A stretch of DNA of 30,302 bases from Tritrichomonas musculus. Lineage: Eukaryota > Parabasalia > Tritrichomonadida > Tritrichomonadidae. Of the stretch, positions 1 through 9,300 are shown in pieces (position 1 is the stretch's first letter; each line of letters begins with the position of its first letter). The stretch is from contig JAPFFF010000225.1 of the NCBI GenBank assembly GCA_039105265.1, forward strand, positions 1 through 30,302, in the 5' to 3' direction. Position numbers and translations under genes: made by a program. The notes beneath the pieces were generated by a model. The model was not told the DNA's origin, did no database searches, and saw only the letters and a program-made list of their open reading frames with translations.

Positions 1-386
1 TTTTGAAAAACTAAAAATATTAATATTTGGTATATATATTAATATATATTAATATATATTATTTAATAGTATATAAAAATTAAATTAAAAAGTAAAATAA
101 ATTAAAATATAGATATTATTGTGAGATATTTTTAAAACAATAAACATAAAAATACGTTATTTCGAAGTTGCCATACACATATTAATTCTAAAAAACAAAT
201 CGAAAAACCATTAGTAGAAATGTTAAGGATGGCTCCGAGCTAAAGCTCTCCGCACATCCTTAACTATGTCCCAACATGGTCCCCACAGCCATCGATAGCT
301 CCCAACAGGTCCTTGAGAGCCAAAGTTTGGGAACAACAGCTATTTTATAATTAATTTAAGATTTTATCGGGTATGCAAATAAGAAT
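1..386. other. AT-rich leader without a gene
   Basis: No open frame of note is visible. The first 200 bases are very AT-rich with TATATATTAATAT-type repeats. After about 220 the composition shifts to a GC-richer patch that contains one strong hairpin and two similar copies of a CCCAACA-GGTCC phrase (about 270-283 and 302-314). It may be host intergenic DNA or the subterminal part of element A. No terminal inverted repeat partner was found elsewhere in the window, so the element's left end is not fixed. An out-of-frame ATG at 373 lies just before the first gene and opens only a short frame. Confidence 0.5.
222..264. repeat. Hairpin: 10-bp outer arms with a second inner stem
   Basis: GTTAAGGATG at 222-231 is perfectly complementary to CATCCTTAAC at 255-264. 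Inside them GAGC (237-240) pairs with GCTC (245-248) around a TAAA loop. The nested arrangement could be an RNA or DNA cruciform structure, for example a 3' end signal of a gene lying to the left or a subterminal element signal. Function is unknown. Confidence 0.6.
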
Positions 387-728
387 ATGTCTACTGATAA
401 GCATTTTGACTACGCTGATGATTTCGAAATAAAGCCAGATACATGGAATCGTTATAATTGGGATAAATATCCTAGTGATATAAAGCGAATTTGGTCTAGT
501 TGCGATGGAGCCCACATATTTAGTAAGCGACTATATTTCTTTAGTCCAAGTTACCGAATTGTATACCAAATAGGCAGCGATCCATTACGATATCAAGAGA
601 GAGGTGATGATACACATGTTTATTGCTTAATCGACAATAATAATAAGCGATATAGTTTATATGTTAATGATAGATTACTAGGCAGAATAAAGAATATGAA
701 TAAGATCGAATTACCTAAAAAGAAATGA
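387..728 (+). CDS. Small hypothetical protein, aromatic-rich (113 aa)
   Basis: Not recognised. The product is soluble-looking, rich in Tyr, Trp, Asp and Arg, with a WNRYNWDKYP stretch near residue 20 and a lysine-rich C-terminus. No membrane segment or coiled coil is visible. The ATG at 387 sits after a T/A-rich tract (TATTTTATAATTAATTT at about 342-358), roughly the arrangement of other genes here. An upstream ATG at 373 is out of frame. The stop is followed at once by TTATTATTTTTG, the T-rich motif found between most genes of both elements. It is the first gene of element A. Evidence that it is real is position, open frame and codon use (AAG-CGA pairs) like the polymerase. Confidence 0.55.
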   Translation: MSTDKHFDYADDFEIKPDTWNRYNWDKYPSDIKRIWSSCDGAHIFSKRLYFFSPSYRIVYQIGSDPLRYQERGDDTHVYCLIDNNNKRYSLYVNDRLLGRIKNMNKIELPKKK

Positions 729-845
729 TTATTATTTTTGTTAACACCCATTTATCCTATGTTCAGGACCACCTCAGAGGTTTCCACCTAAATTAGCCCA
801 AACTATTTTTAATTTAATTTTTTATTTCCCATTCATAAATATAAT

Positions 846-1148
846 ATGTCTACAGAAATTCTTTACCCCCAATTTGAAGATGATTTCGATGGATTCGATG
901 AATATGTCCAATGTGTTAGCAAATATGTGCTAGCTCATAGTGACTGGATTGGTGAAATTGTTGATATCTACGATCTAGTCTACGACTATGTCAGCCAAGA
1001 TGATGAGTATTGGGATTGTGAGATTGATGAAGATTATTTGCAGAGAAAATATGATTTCGATGAGTCAGATTTAGATGATCCACGCTGTAAGGTATATATC
1101 ATCACCTCAGTAGTAAGGGCTATGTTAGCTAATAGAGCTAGCGCATAA
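846..1148 (+). CDS. Small acidic hypothetical protein (100 aa)
   Basis: Not recognised. It is strongly acidic, with many Asp, Glu and Tyr residues (for example DDFDGFDEY near residues 12-20 and a DES-DLDD stretch near 72-78), and it has no membrane segment. The start at 846 follows TTTTTTATTTCCCATTCATAAATATA, which contains the T-rich motif plus a TTCATAA Inr-like sequence, so this start is well supported. The stop is followed by GATTATTTTTG. It may play a part comparable to the acidic 133-residue protein that opens element B, but no convincing alignment was found. Acidic small proteins could act as DNA mimics or regulators; that is speculation. Confidence 0.55.
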   Translation: MSTEILYPQFEDDFDGFDEYVQCVSKYVLAHSDWIGEIVDIYDLVYDYVSQDDEYWDCEIDEDYLQRKYDFDESDLDDPRCKVYIITSVVRAMLANRASA

Positions 1149-1201
1149 ATGAATGATTATTTTTGTATCCCAATGTTTTCAGATATTTATTTTTGATTTA
1201 A

Positions 1202-1306
1202 ATGAGTTACCGAGATATAGAACTATGTTTACTCATAATGTTAGCAATCCATTTTACATTAATTCAGATGATTCAGTTGTTCTTGATGACAAAAATATAT
1301 AACTAA
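1202..1306 (+). CDS. Candidate micropeptide with one membrane segment (34 aa)
   Basis: A 34-codon frame starts 10 bases or so after TTTATTTTTGATTTAA, a close match to the T-rich motif before the polymerase and other genes. After a short MSYRDIE head nearly all of the product is hydrophobic (Leu, Ile, Met, Phe), ending in a KIYN tail, so it could span a membrane once. It lies in the gap between the 100-residue ORF and PolB. The promoter-like match and clean hydrophobic segment argue for a gene; the tiny size and lack of a recognised family argue for caution. Alternatively the motif here is a spare promoter for PolB. Confidence 0.35.
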   Translation: MSYRDIELCLLIMLAIHFTLIQMIQLFLMTKIYN

Positions 1307-1331
1307 ACAATTCTTGTCAAGCTAAAATAAT

Positions 1332-1350
1332 TATTTTTATTTTTACATAA
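1332..1350 (+). promoter_or_regulatory. T-rich promoter-like motif before PolB
   Basis: TTATTTTTATTTTTACATAA stands directly before the polymerase ATG. Nearly the same string (TATTTATTTTTACATAA) precedes the ATG at 5491, and TTTACATAAA recurs before the starts at 21346 and 22083 in element B. Other genes have a run of T with ATT/TAT, then a short CA-containing sequence, then ATG. T. vaginalis genes are known to use an initiator (Inr) within about 20 bases of the start, so this fits an Inr with a T-rich upstream part. Confidence 0.5.
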
Positions 1351-4300
1351 ATGTCCAAGTTGCTAAGTAGATTATCCAAGTCCGAGATTTTATCTTTACC
1401 AGGATTTAAGAAATATAGATCACTTACGATTCGAAAATTAAAGCCAATATTAAATCAATCTATCAAAGATTTAGGTATTAATTACCGAGGTGTTAAGGTC
1501 AAAGACTATGTTAAGAAATATAATCAGAAATCCAGTGATGATAAATTGTTTAAGCGATTGTCAGCTGATAAAGACTTATTGAAAAATAAGCGCAGAGATC
1601 GAGAGCAATATAAGCAATCTATTAAAGACAGCGCACTGTTTGAGCGATCATTGATGAATATGAGTGAAATATATTCTACTCCACCTCCAAGTGAGACTAA
1701 GTTATACATTGAATCGCTGATGAATATGGATACCGGTTATACTACCTCCAAGTCAGAGGAGCGCCGCCGATATAAAGACAATGTTACAGATAAAGGTAAG
1801 TTTCAGAATGAGGTTAAGCGAATGATGATAGCCGCTAATAATCACGAATCATTTACAGTTGATATTAATGATGATAGTGAAATCCAATATGCATTCACTA
1901 AGGTATTGAGACATATTCGACAAATGAAATCCGACAAATGGCGGCCATTAGTGTATGGTTATGATTTGAATGGTGAATATAAGCTATTTCATCTAAATAA
2001 GGAGTCAGATCTCGAAGACATGATCAAATGCATTCTTGGCGAGATCACAATCGAAGAATACAGTTCTGATTCCGATCCTGGTCTAATTGGTTTAGATTAC
2101 ATACCAGTTAGATTCGAAGTCAAATTCATTAGTATGAGAAAAAATAAGTCCACAGGTAAGTCAGAGTTTGTAGAGAGAGTTGATGGTCAAGATATTGTAT
2201 TAGAATCACTTGATGATTTTAGAGATGCTCCAGATGGTGCATTCTTTGCTTATATCAATTTGTTGGACTCATTAGATTTGACCCGATATCAGATTTATAA
2301 TAGCATTGATAAGAATAATTACAGAGACAATTGTTTTGTATACGCATGTATTCAATCAGGTGTATTCAATGATGAAGAAATCCATAAATTGCGCACTATG
2401 ATGTTGACCAGATCGATTCCTAATAAGAAAATATTAGAGATTGCGATTGAGATGAAATGTCATTTTGTGATATATAGAGTTGACGAGACCAGGGATTCCA
2501 GACATCGCAAGCAATTAAGTATCGATACTCGTAAGAATAGCAAAGTCATCGCTGATAGAAAAATCCAATTGTTATTATACAAAGATCACTATATGATAGA
2601 TCATAATGAGAAATTACCAATTACTAAGTATTATATTGAGCATAAAGCTGAGCTTGATAAGAAATATTCAGATGTTCCCATTGCTGAGCGAATGTTGATA
2701 AAGAATAATCGCGGAGACAAATCCGAGGGTACGCCATTCTTGACTATTATGTTCGCAATGTTTGAGAATAATTATTTCAGAGAAATCAATCAGTGTGAGC
2801 AAGAAATACTAGGTACATGTGAGTTTGATAATCACCTTAATGATTACACTGATCTTAGCTATGATCCTAATCTATGTTGTAAGCCTGAGTCTGCTACCCT
2901 AAAGAAAATTACTGAATGGTCACATATATATTATGCGGATTATGAGACAGATGTTACAGTTTCCCCTCATAAGCCATATTTATTATGTTTATGTGATGAT
3001 AAGCATGCAGTTTCATTTAAAGGATCTGATATTACATCCAAATTCCTTAATTCACTCAAGTCGAATTCATTGACCTATTTCCACAATCTGAAATATGATG
3101 CTTGTTTCTTTATTAATGAAGATGGATGGGAGACTCAGTTGACACAGCGCAGTGGTACCTTATTACAGGTAGTTATGGATAAGTATGATAGAGTCCTTAA
3201 TTCAAAGACAGGTAATATGGTCACTAAGCGAGTTAAGCATCTGACATTCAGAAATAGTTATTCCCTTATTCCGGCTCCATTAAGAGATTTCTCGGATATG
3301 TTCCAATTGAAGGTTCATAAAGAAATCATTGCTTATAAGATCTATACTGAATCTAATATGAAGCGCCAATGGATTCCATTTAATGAATTCTATGATCAAT
3401 ATGTTATAGAGAATGCCGATAAGAAATCCTCAGATGAATTAGAAATAGATCGCCGACAGTTGCTTAATAATGCTAAGTTCGCTAAAGCCTATAATGAATC
3501 TAATGATACAATAGATATAATGAGATATGCTTATTATTATTGTATGAAGGACTGTATTACCTTAATGGATGGCATGAATAAGTTCAATAATGATTTAGCC
3601 GAAGTGTTCAAGAATACAGGTAAGACTTGGGTAGGTATCCACCAATTTATATCAATTAGTGCTGTCGGTTATGATTTCGCTAGAATATACGGTTGTTTTG
3701 AGGGATGTTATCAATTATCTGGCAAGCCTCAGAATTTCATCCAAAGATGTGTAAGTGGAGGTCGCACAATGACAGCTAATAATGATAAGCAATATATAGT
3801 TGACCGAATTCAAGATTTCGATGCAGTCAGCTTATATCCATCAGCTATGTATATTATGGATGGTATCCCTAAGGGAGCACCTAAAATAGTTCCAAATGAT
3901 TGTACTCATGATCAGTTAATGTCTTATGATACATTCTTTGCTGAAATTAATATTACTAAGATAGAATGTAAGTCTAATAATCCTTATAAGTTCGGTCAGA
4001 TATTCAAGCATAATAATAAAGGTTCAAAAATATTCTGCAATGATACTGTCAATCATTATTACATTGATAAGATTACTTTAATAGACTTAATGGAATTCTA
4101 CGACATTGAGTATGAGCTTATCCGAGGATACTATTACAATGATGGGTTTAATAATAAGATTAATGAATTCATTAAGACATTGTTTGATTTAAGATTGAAA
4201 TATAAGACTGAGCATAATCCCTTAGAGAAATCCATTAAGTTACTATTGAATTCTGTTTATGGTAAATCTATATTGAAGCCTATGACAGATGAAATCAAAG

Positions 4301-4962
4301 TTGTCAATAAGAATAAGCTTATGTCATACATTTATCGAAATTACAATTTCATCAAAGAGGTTGTGTTTCATGATTCATCCAAATGCTTCATAAAAAAAAT
4401 CAAGCCCATTAATAATCACTTTAATCTACCTCAATTCGGAGCCTCTGTGTTATCATGGAGTAAGCATATAATGAATCAAGTTATGAGCACTGCAGAGCAG
4501 AATAATATAGATATCTATTACCAAGATACTGATAGCATGCATTTAAAGGAATCTGATGTTTCTAAATTAGCTGATATCTATAAGGTCAAATATGGTAGAG
4601 ACCTGATCGGTAAGCAAATGACTCAATTCCACTGTGACTTTGATTCATTCCCTGGAGCTGTTGGCGATATTAGACGAATTGTTTCCCGAAAATTGATAGC
4701 CCTTGGTAAGAAATCATATCTAGATATATTAGTCGACGAATCTGGTAATGAGGGTTATCATATTAGAATGAAGGGTGTTCCTAAGCAATGTGTTTTAAAT
4801 AAGTGTAAGCGAATGGGTATTACAGTCGAAGAATTATATGAGAGAATGTATAATGGTGAATCCATTACATTTGATCTTACTGATGGATCCAATTGTTTCA
4901 AAAAGACTAAGACATTTGACCAAATTACATTGCCACAATTCTATAGGCGAGTTCAATTTTAA
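1351..4962 (+). CDS. Protein-primed family B DNA polymerase of element A
   Basis: Replicates the element by protein priming. The 3'-5' exonuclease motifs are visible: Exo I D530-x-E532 in YADYETD, Exo II NLKYD 579-583, Exo III Y730-x3-D734. A YxGG-like turn (VSGGRT, 801-806) follows. Polymerase motifs are A DFDAVSLYPS 822-831, B KLLLNSVYG 963-971, C YYQDTDS 1056-1062, and KSY near 1121-1123. About 520 residues precede the exonuclease. They contain a DNCFVYA motif (Cys328) and LLYKDHY (His413), which look like the Cys and His of an OTU/papain-like protease domain known to be joined to some Polinton polymerases. The start follows ATTTTTATTTTTACATAA, the shared promoter-like motif. At 1203 residues it is within the usual Maverick size. 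Confidence 0.93.
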   Translation: MSKLLSRLSKSEILSLPGFKKYRSLTIRKLKPILNQSIKDLGINYRGVKVKDYVKKYNQKSSDDKLFKRLSADKDLLKNKRRDREQYKQSIKDSALFERSLMNMSEIYSTPPPSETKLYIESLMNMDTGYTTSKSEERRRYKDNVTDKGKFQNEVKRMMIAANNHESFTVDINDDSEIQYAFTKVLRHIRQMKSDKWRPLVYGYDLNGEYKLFHLNKESDLEDMIKCILGEITIEEYSSDSDPGLIGLDYIPVRFEVKFISMRKNKSTGKSEFVERVDGQDIVLESLDDFRDAPDGAFFAYINLLDSLDLTRYQIYNSIDKNNYRDNCFVYACIQSGVFNDEEIHKLRTMMLTRSIPNKKILEIAIEMKCHFVIYRVDETRDSRHRKQLSIDTRKNSKVIADRKIQLLLYKDHYMIDHNEKLPITKYYIEHKAELDKKYSDVPIAERMLIKNNRGDKSEGTPFLTIMFAMFENNYFREINQCEQEILGTCEFDNHLNDYTDLSYDPNLCCKPESATLKKITEWSHIYYADYETDVTVSPHKPYLLCLCDDKHAVSFKGSDITSKFLNSLKSNSLTYFHNLKYDACFFINEDGWETQLTQRSGTLLQVVMDKYDRVLNSKTGNMVTKRVKHLTFRNSYSLIPAPLRDFSDMFQLKVHKEIIAYKIYTESNMKRQWIPFNEFYDQYVIENADKKSSDELEIDRRQLLNNAKFAKAYNESNDTIDIMRYAYYYCMKDCITLMDGMNKFNNDLAEVFKNTGKTWVGIHQFISISAVGYDFARIYGCFEGCYQLSGKPQNFIQRCVSGGRTMTANNDKQYIVDRIQDFDAVSLYPSAMYIMDGIPKGAPKIVPNDCTHDQLMSYDTFFAEINITKIECKSNNPYKFGQIFKHNNKGSKIFCNDTVNHYYIDKITLIDLMEFYDIEYELIRGYYYNDGFNNKINEFIKTLFDLRLKYKTEHNPLEKSIKLLLNSVYGKSILKPMTDEIKVVNKNKLMSYIYRNYNFIKEVVFHDSSKCFIKKIKPINNHFNLPQFGASVLSWSKHIMNQVMSTAEQNNIDIYYQDTDSMHLKESDVSKLADIYKVKYGRDLIGKQMTQFHCDFDSFPGAVGDIRRIVSRKLIALGKKSYLDILVDESGNEGYHIRMKGVPKQCVLNKCKRMGITVEELYERMYNGESITFDLTDGSNCFKKTKTFDQITLPQFYRRVQF

Positions 4963-4994
4963 TTTAATTTAATATTTTTATTCCACTTCAAATT

Positions 4995-5468
4995 ATGTCT
5001 AGCAAGTCATTTACTGTAACTAATTTTGCATATGAAATCATAAATAAGTTCAACATCAAGGGTGCGACCAAATTGATCATCTATCTAGATAGCAAAATAT
5101 ATCCCAATGAGTTTGGCATTAGTGTTAGACCACTCCAAGTTAGATCTGGTAATACCACCATAGATATGAAACAATTGATTGATACCTTTGATAAGATTCC
5201 TTATATCACTGTTAAAGAGACCCGATATAGATCTGTTTATAGAGATCCAATGATAATGACAATTGATCTTACCCCAAAGCAGTTTCAAGATAATACCTAT
5301 TATGATTACTTTATTGACAAACTATGTTTACGATCTGAGTTAAAGCGATATTTGTCTATAGAACAGAAATCACATGATGTTATCAAAGAGTTCAAACAAA
5401 GTCAGAACTCAGTTGCAGCATTAAGAAATCAATTTGACGAAGCTAACGATTCAATTGAACTTAACTAA
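4995..5468 (+). CDS. Hypothetical protein downstream of PolB (157 aa)
   Basis: Not recognised. It starts 33 bases after the polymerase stop, behind AATATTTTTATTCCACTTCAAATT, which joins the T-rich motif to a TTCAAAT Inr-like site. Residues 1-120 alternate short hydrophobic strands with polar turns, for example KLIIYLDSKIYPN and MIMTIDLTPKQF, and look like a compact alpha/beta or beta fold. The last 35 residues are polar and helical (SHDVIKEFKQSQNSVAALRN), a probable short coiled coil. The tight spacing to PolB suggests co-regulation and perhaps a replication or virion accessory role; this is inference from position only. Two shorter frames on the opposite strand are overlaps of this gene. Confidence 0.6.
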   Translation: MSSKSFTVTNFAYEIINKFNIKGATKLIIYLDSKIYPNEFGISVRPLQVRSGNTTIDMKQLIDTFDKIPYITVKETRYRSVYRDPMIMTIDLTPKQFQDNTYYDYFIDKLCLRSELKRYLSIEQKSHDVIKEFKQSQNSVAALRNQFDEANDSIELN

Positions 5469-5490
5469 GTATCTATTTATTTTTACATAA

Positions 5491-5679
5491 ATGTCCGGCA
5501 AGAGTGTTCAAGTATTGTCCTATAAACAATGTACGACCAAGAATCCACCTATAACACAGCCTAAGTGTCTACATCCACCCTCGCACCGTAAGGAGAATCT
5601 ATCAGCTAGCGATGGTTCATCTAAACGAGTCAACGCTAAACAATTGATATTATATAAAGATGATGTGAACTCGTATTGA
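5491..5679 (+). CDS. Small basic hypothetical protein (62 aa)
   Basis: Not recognised. The 62-residue product is polar and basic, rich in Lys, Ser and Pro, with two Cys residues (QCTTK and PKCLHPP) and no hydrophobic segment. The case for a real gene is the start: TCTATTTATTTTTACATAA directly precedes the ATG and is nearly identical to the sequence before the polymerase start. It lies 22 bases after the previous stop in the same direction, consistent with a run of co-oriented genes from 387 to 6267. It may be a DNA-binding or regulatory peptide, but nothing in the sequence shows that. Confidence 0.45.
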   Translation: MSGKSVQVLSYKQCTTKNPPITQPKCLHPPSHRKENLSASDGSSKRVNAKQLILYKDDVNSY

Positions 5680-5745
5680 TTGTAGAACAATCACTATCCC
5701 TTTGGGTATTAAACATCCATTTACACTTATTTTTCCAACAATGAA

Positions 5746-6267
5746 ATGATTAAGAAACGAAATCTCAACACAGGCGTCAATGCAAACATTTCACTCGAAC
5801 CTACATCGGCATCACAATCTAATAACAATATTAACAACAATATTTTCATCAATAAGCGTGATGATGGTAAGGAGGATATAGTTATAACTCGTGAATTAAC
5901 AGTCCACCAGGATGAACCAGTCGTCGATCACGATGTTAGATCACTTATTCTGGAGACCTATGCAAAAATATTATTAGACCAAGATAAAGCTCTTATTAGT
6001 AATCTCATCAGTAAGCGTACTATTATTGTCCCACAGCAGGACTTAGCATTAATCATTAAGGCAGTTACTGGTGGTAATGTTGAGATCTATACAGATGATA
6101 ACCCCGGATGTTGTGTAGCCAAGGTATCTCCGATACAGAAAATTGATGCTATTAAGATTGTAACAGAGTCAGGTGAGATAGTCACTGACTTCAAACAAGT
6201 CTATAACAAAGAATTCAATGATCTCGTCAATGTATATCACTTATGTCTTAAGTATGTTGTCGTATGA
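5746..6267 (+). CDS. Conserved Maverick protein with DDNPGCC motif (173 aa)
   Basis: This protein has a diverged relative in element B (19444-20031). Both have a low-complexity polar N-terminal half (Asn/Ser/Thr-rich here) and a folded C-terminal domain of about 105 residues. The alignable core includes TIIVPQQDLALIIKAVTGG here against YLVCHSNSLMELIKILTRA there. Next comes the acidic-Gly-Cys motif (DDNPGCC 117-123 against DEEEGCTGC), then DFKQVYNKEFNDLV against DLKICFNDIYSQLV. Its function is unknown; conservation across two diverged elements suggests a core role. CACTTATTTTTCCAACA precedes the start. An ATG at 5741 reads only two codons before a stop overlapping the real ATG at 5746, so a minimal upstream ORF may tune translation. 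Confidence 0.65.
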   Translation: MIKKRNLNTGVNANISLEPTSASQSNNNINNNIFINKRDDGKEDIVITRELTVHQDEPVVDHDVRSLILETYAKILLDQDKALISNLISKRTIIVPQQDLALIIKAVTGGNVEIYTDDNPGCCVAKVSPIQKIDAIKIVTESGEIVTDFKQVYNKEFNDLVNVYHLCLKYVVV

Positions 6268-6339
6268 GCTTTAGCGAATCGGTGGCGGATGAGCGACAGC
6301 GAATCGAGATCAAAAAATAACATTTCATCTATTTTTGGT

Positions 6340-9300
6340 TTACAACAATGAATGTATCTCATTCTTAGTGTTATCTTCAGCTAAGATACCATTTGATGTA
6401 AAGAATGTCGAGTTAATCAATATGTAATTAGCTGTTGCATTGATCATGAGATTGCTACTACTTAATGGAAATTCAATATTGTTTAACCAGATCTTAGTTG
6501 GTTCACATTGATATTCATACTTAGGCGTATTATTAACATTGAATGATATACTGATTTTGATTTCGTTTACACTGGTAACATTATCTCTGGTTTCATTATA
6601 AGTCAAATAGAGTGTTCCATCATATTCGTCAAGTTGTTTCTCGAATTGATAATGAATGGTATTACTATTCGTTACATTGAATGTGTACTTGATTCGTGTT
6701 AATTTATTCACTAACGCGTCTAACCTAGCTCTTAATGATTCATTCTCATGTTGTAGATTTGATATCTGACTGTTCATTGTTACGATTTTAGCGACATGAT
6801 CACCTACTATATAAGATAGATCTTGATAAGATTTAGCATATGAATCCAACTCACTCTTCAACGCATATCCATCGAGATCATCTATAGTAACATAATTGGT
6901 CAAATCAACAGGTTCAGGAATCTCACTTATCAATGCTATTTTATCTTGATTCAATATTTTTTCCGCTAATATTAATTTGGTATCAAAATAGTCTGCCCCG
7001 TTATCGATGTAAAAGCACAGACCATTACTATCACTTTTATAATAAGTTAAGTAATAAGTTGTTCCATCAATTTCAAAATCGACATTAACATCTCCATCTG
7101 GAGTAATAACACCATTGTATTCAAACAAATAATCAAACTCTTTTACAAAACCATCGTTATTTGATATTGTTCCAACAAGGCGAATTCCACTAATCAATTT
7201 TATTTTGACCTCCCATGATCCCGAACTATCTTGTACATTTTCAAATGGCACATCGACAGCATCTTTATATATCAAATCATTTTTGCTTCGATATTTGACA
7301 TCATATTCATTCTTAACTGTATCCAACGCTGTGTTAACTTCATCTACTGTCGGAAACTCATTCAGTGTAGTAGCCAATGACTTATCATTCTGTTCAAGTT
7401 GATCATGTAATGAATCTATCTTATTCTGTAACGCATCTATATCACATGTATACGCTATATCATCAGTAGTGAACTCCAAGTGTCTGATCAATGTGTTCTC
7501 TTTAATTGTGATACCAGTGACTTGAACATGTTGTGGATTCAATATAGTGATCTGCGTAACAGTCTCATCCATTATAGCTGATGGAAATGTATCCGTACCA
7601 ATATATTCAGATATGACACCATTAGTGATCGTTAACGAAACATACTGTTCATCATAATCAACATCATTGAACTCACTTATTGTTCTTACCATGAGTTTAA
7701 CTCTGATCGACCCATCAGTGATAATATCTTCAGCAATGAGTTGGATATTTTTGTCTCCATCAATCTTACCAACAATATCAATTACATCATCTCTAGATAA
7801 CTGCATTGTCTGTGCTAGTGTCTTGATCATCGGTTTCATCGTATGTCTGAAGCGTTTACACATATCCATCGTTGATGTCAACGTCATAGCAACTTTAGAT
7901 GGATCATCTAGTTCATCAGTGAATGTCATGTCTTCAACAGGTATGTACTCTTGATCACACCATTCGATTATCTTATTCAGTTTATCTTTGACAGATAACA
8001 TCATTGGTGTTGACCTGGCTCTCCCAACCGGTACGGACTTCGTCCTCAGACCTGCTACGTGTCGTACATCCACCATGTCGCCGAAGAATATGTCAGCACC
8101 AATATCAGGCAATTCGTCAACTAACTTACCAGCCATGTCTTCAACAACATCAGCACCGACATCAGTAACCTTAGTAACAGTATTCACTAATTCTCTGCCA
8201 GCTTCAACAGCAGCTTCAACACCCTTAGTTGCAAATGATAATGCCTTACCAGCTACTCCAATACCGGTAGCACCTAGTACACATCCAGCTACACCTAATG
8301 CGATACCAACATTAGCCTTCATATCTATCTTATCGACCTCTTTCTCTAAATACTTAGTCTTGGCCTGTTGTTCTGTCATCTCGGAACCTAATGCGTCGAC
8401 CTTGGATTTAACCTCCTTGACATCATATGTTACTACATCCACATTGTTAGTTACTAAGTTCAAATCAGATCTCATTGTTGTGATGTTGTCAGCTGTGATA
8501 ATCTTTGATGATGTAATGTTGAAATCAGTATACAATGTTGTTGCAGCATTTGGATTTGGACTGACTTCATAGAACTGCTGTTTGATGATGTATTCGAATG
8601 CATTCGTCGATGGATCCCAGTTGACTTCATCAATTGGATCTGTATAGTCATGACGTAGATATAAAGTGATATCACGACCGGAATCATTCTTTGATCGCTT
8701 ACTCCAGATATATCCAACTCTATCAACTGTGTCCAAGGCACCAATCAGGTCTACATAACCTCTATTATAAGTGTCACCGTTACGATGTACATCCTTAACA
8801 GTAAATGATAATCGATTAACTAATTCTTGGCCTGGTAGAGTCAGATCGAGGTACAACAGTTCTATATCGCTGACCTTTAATGTAGATGTTGAATAGTTGT
8901 CATATGTACAACTCATTGCCACCAAATCGTATCCATCCAGTGTAGCACCATTGAGTATAAATGAATAGCCTACATGTAGGTTATACTCAGAACCTTTAAC
9001 CACTCTGCCATCTCGAAATTGGATCAATGTTTCATACTTACCATTTGTTGAACATTCATTCATTAATGAATATGCCAAACCATGTGCCTTATTCTCTGGG
9101 ACTACTCTACTATTCAGTGTATCTCGTTTAACAGCTACCATACATCCAGTTGAACCATAATTGTCTGGTATATCACGGGTCTTACATTTACTGATAATCT
9201 TACTCTGAAATCTACCTTGAATATCATCACCAATCCAGTTATTGCCATCCCATGTCAGCGACCAACTATTACCGAAACAGTATTCCTTAAACTTGAATGT

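Noticed and set aside
1-386. Terminal inverted repeat of element A
   Set aside because: No reverse-complement partner was found near 17.4 kb or at the window end.
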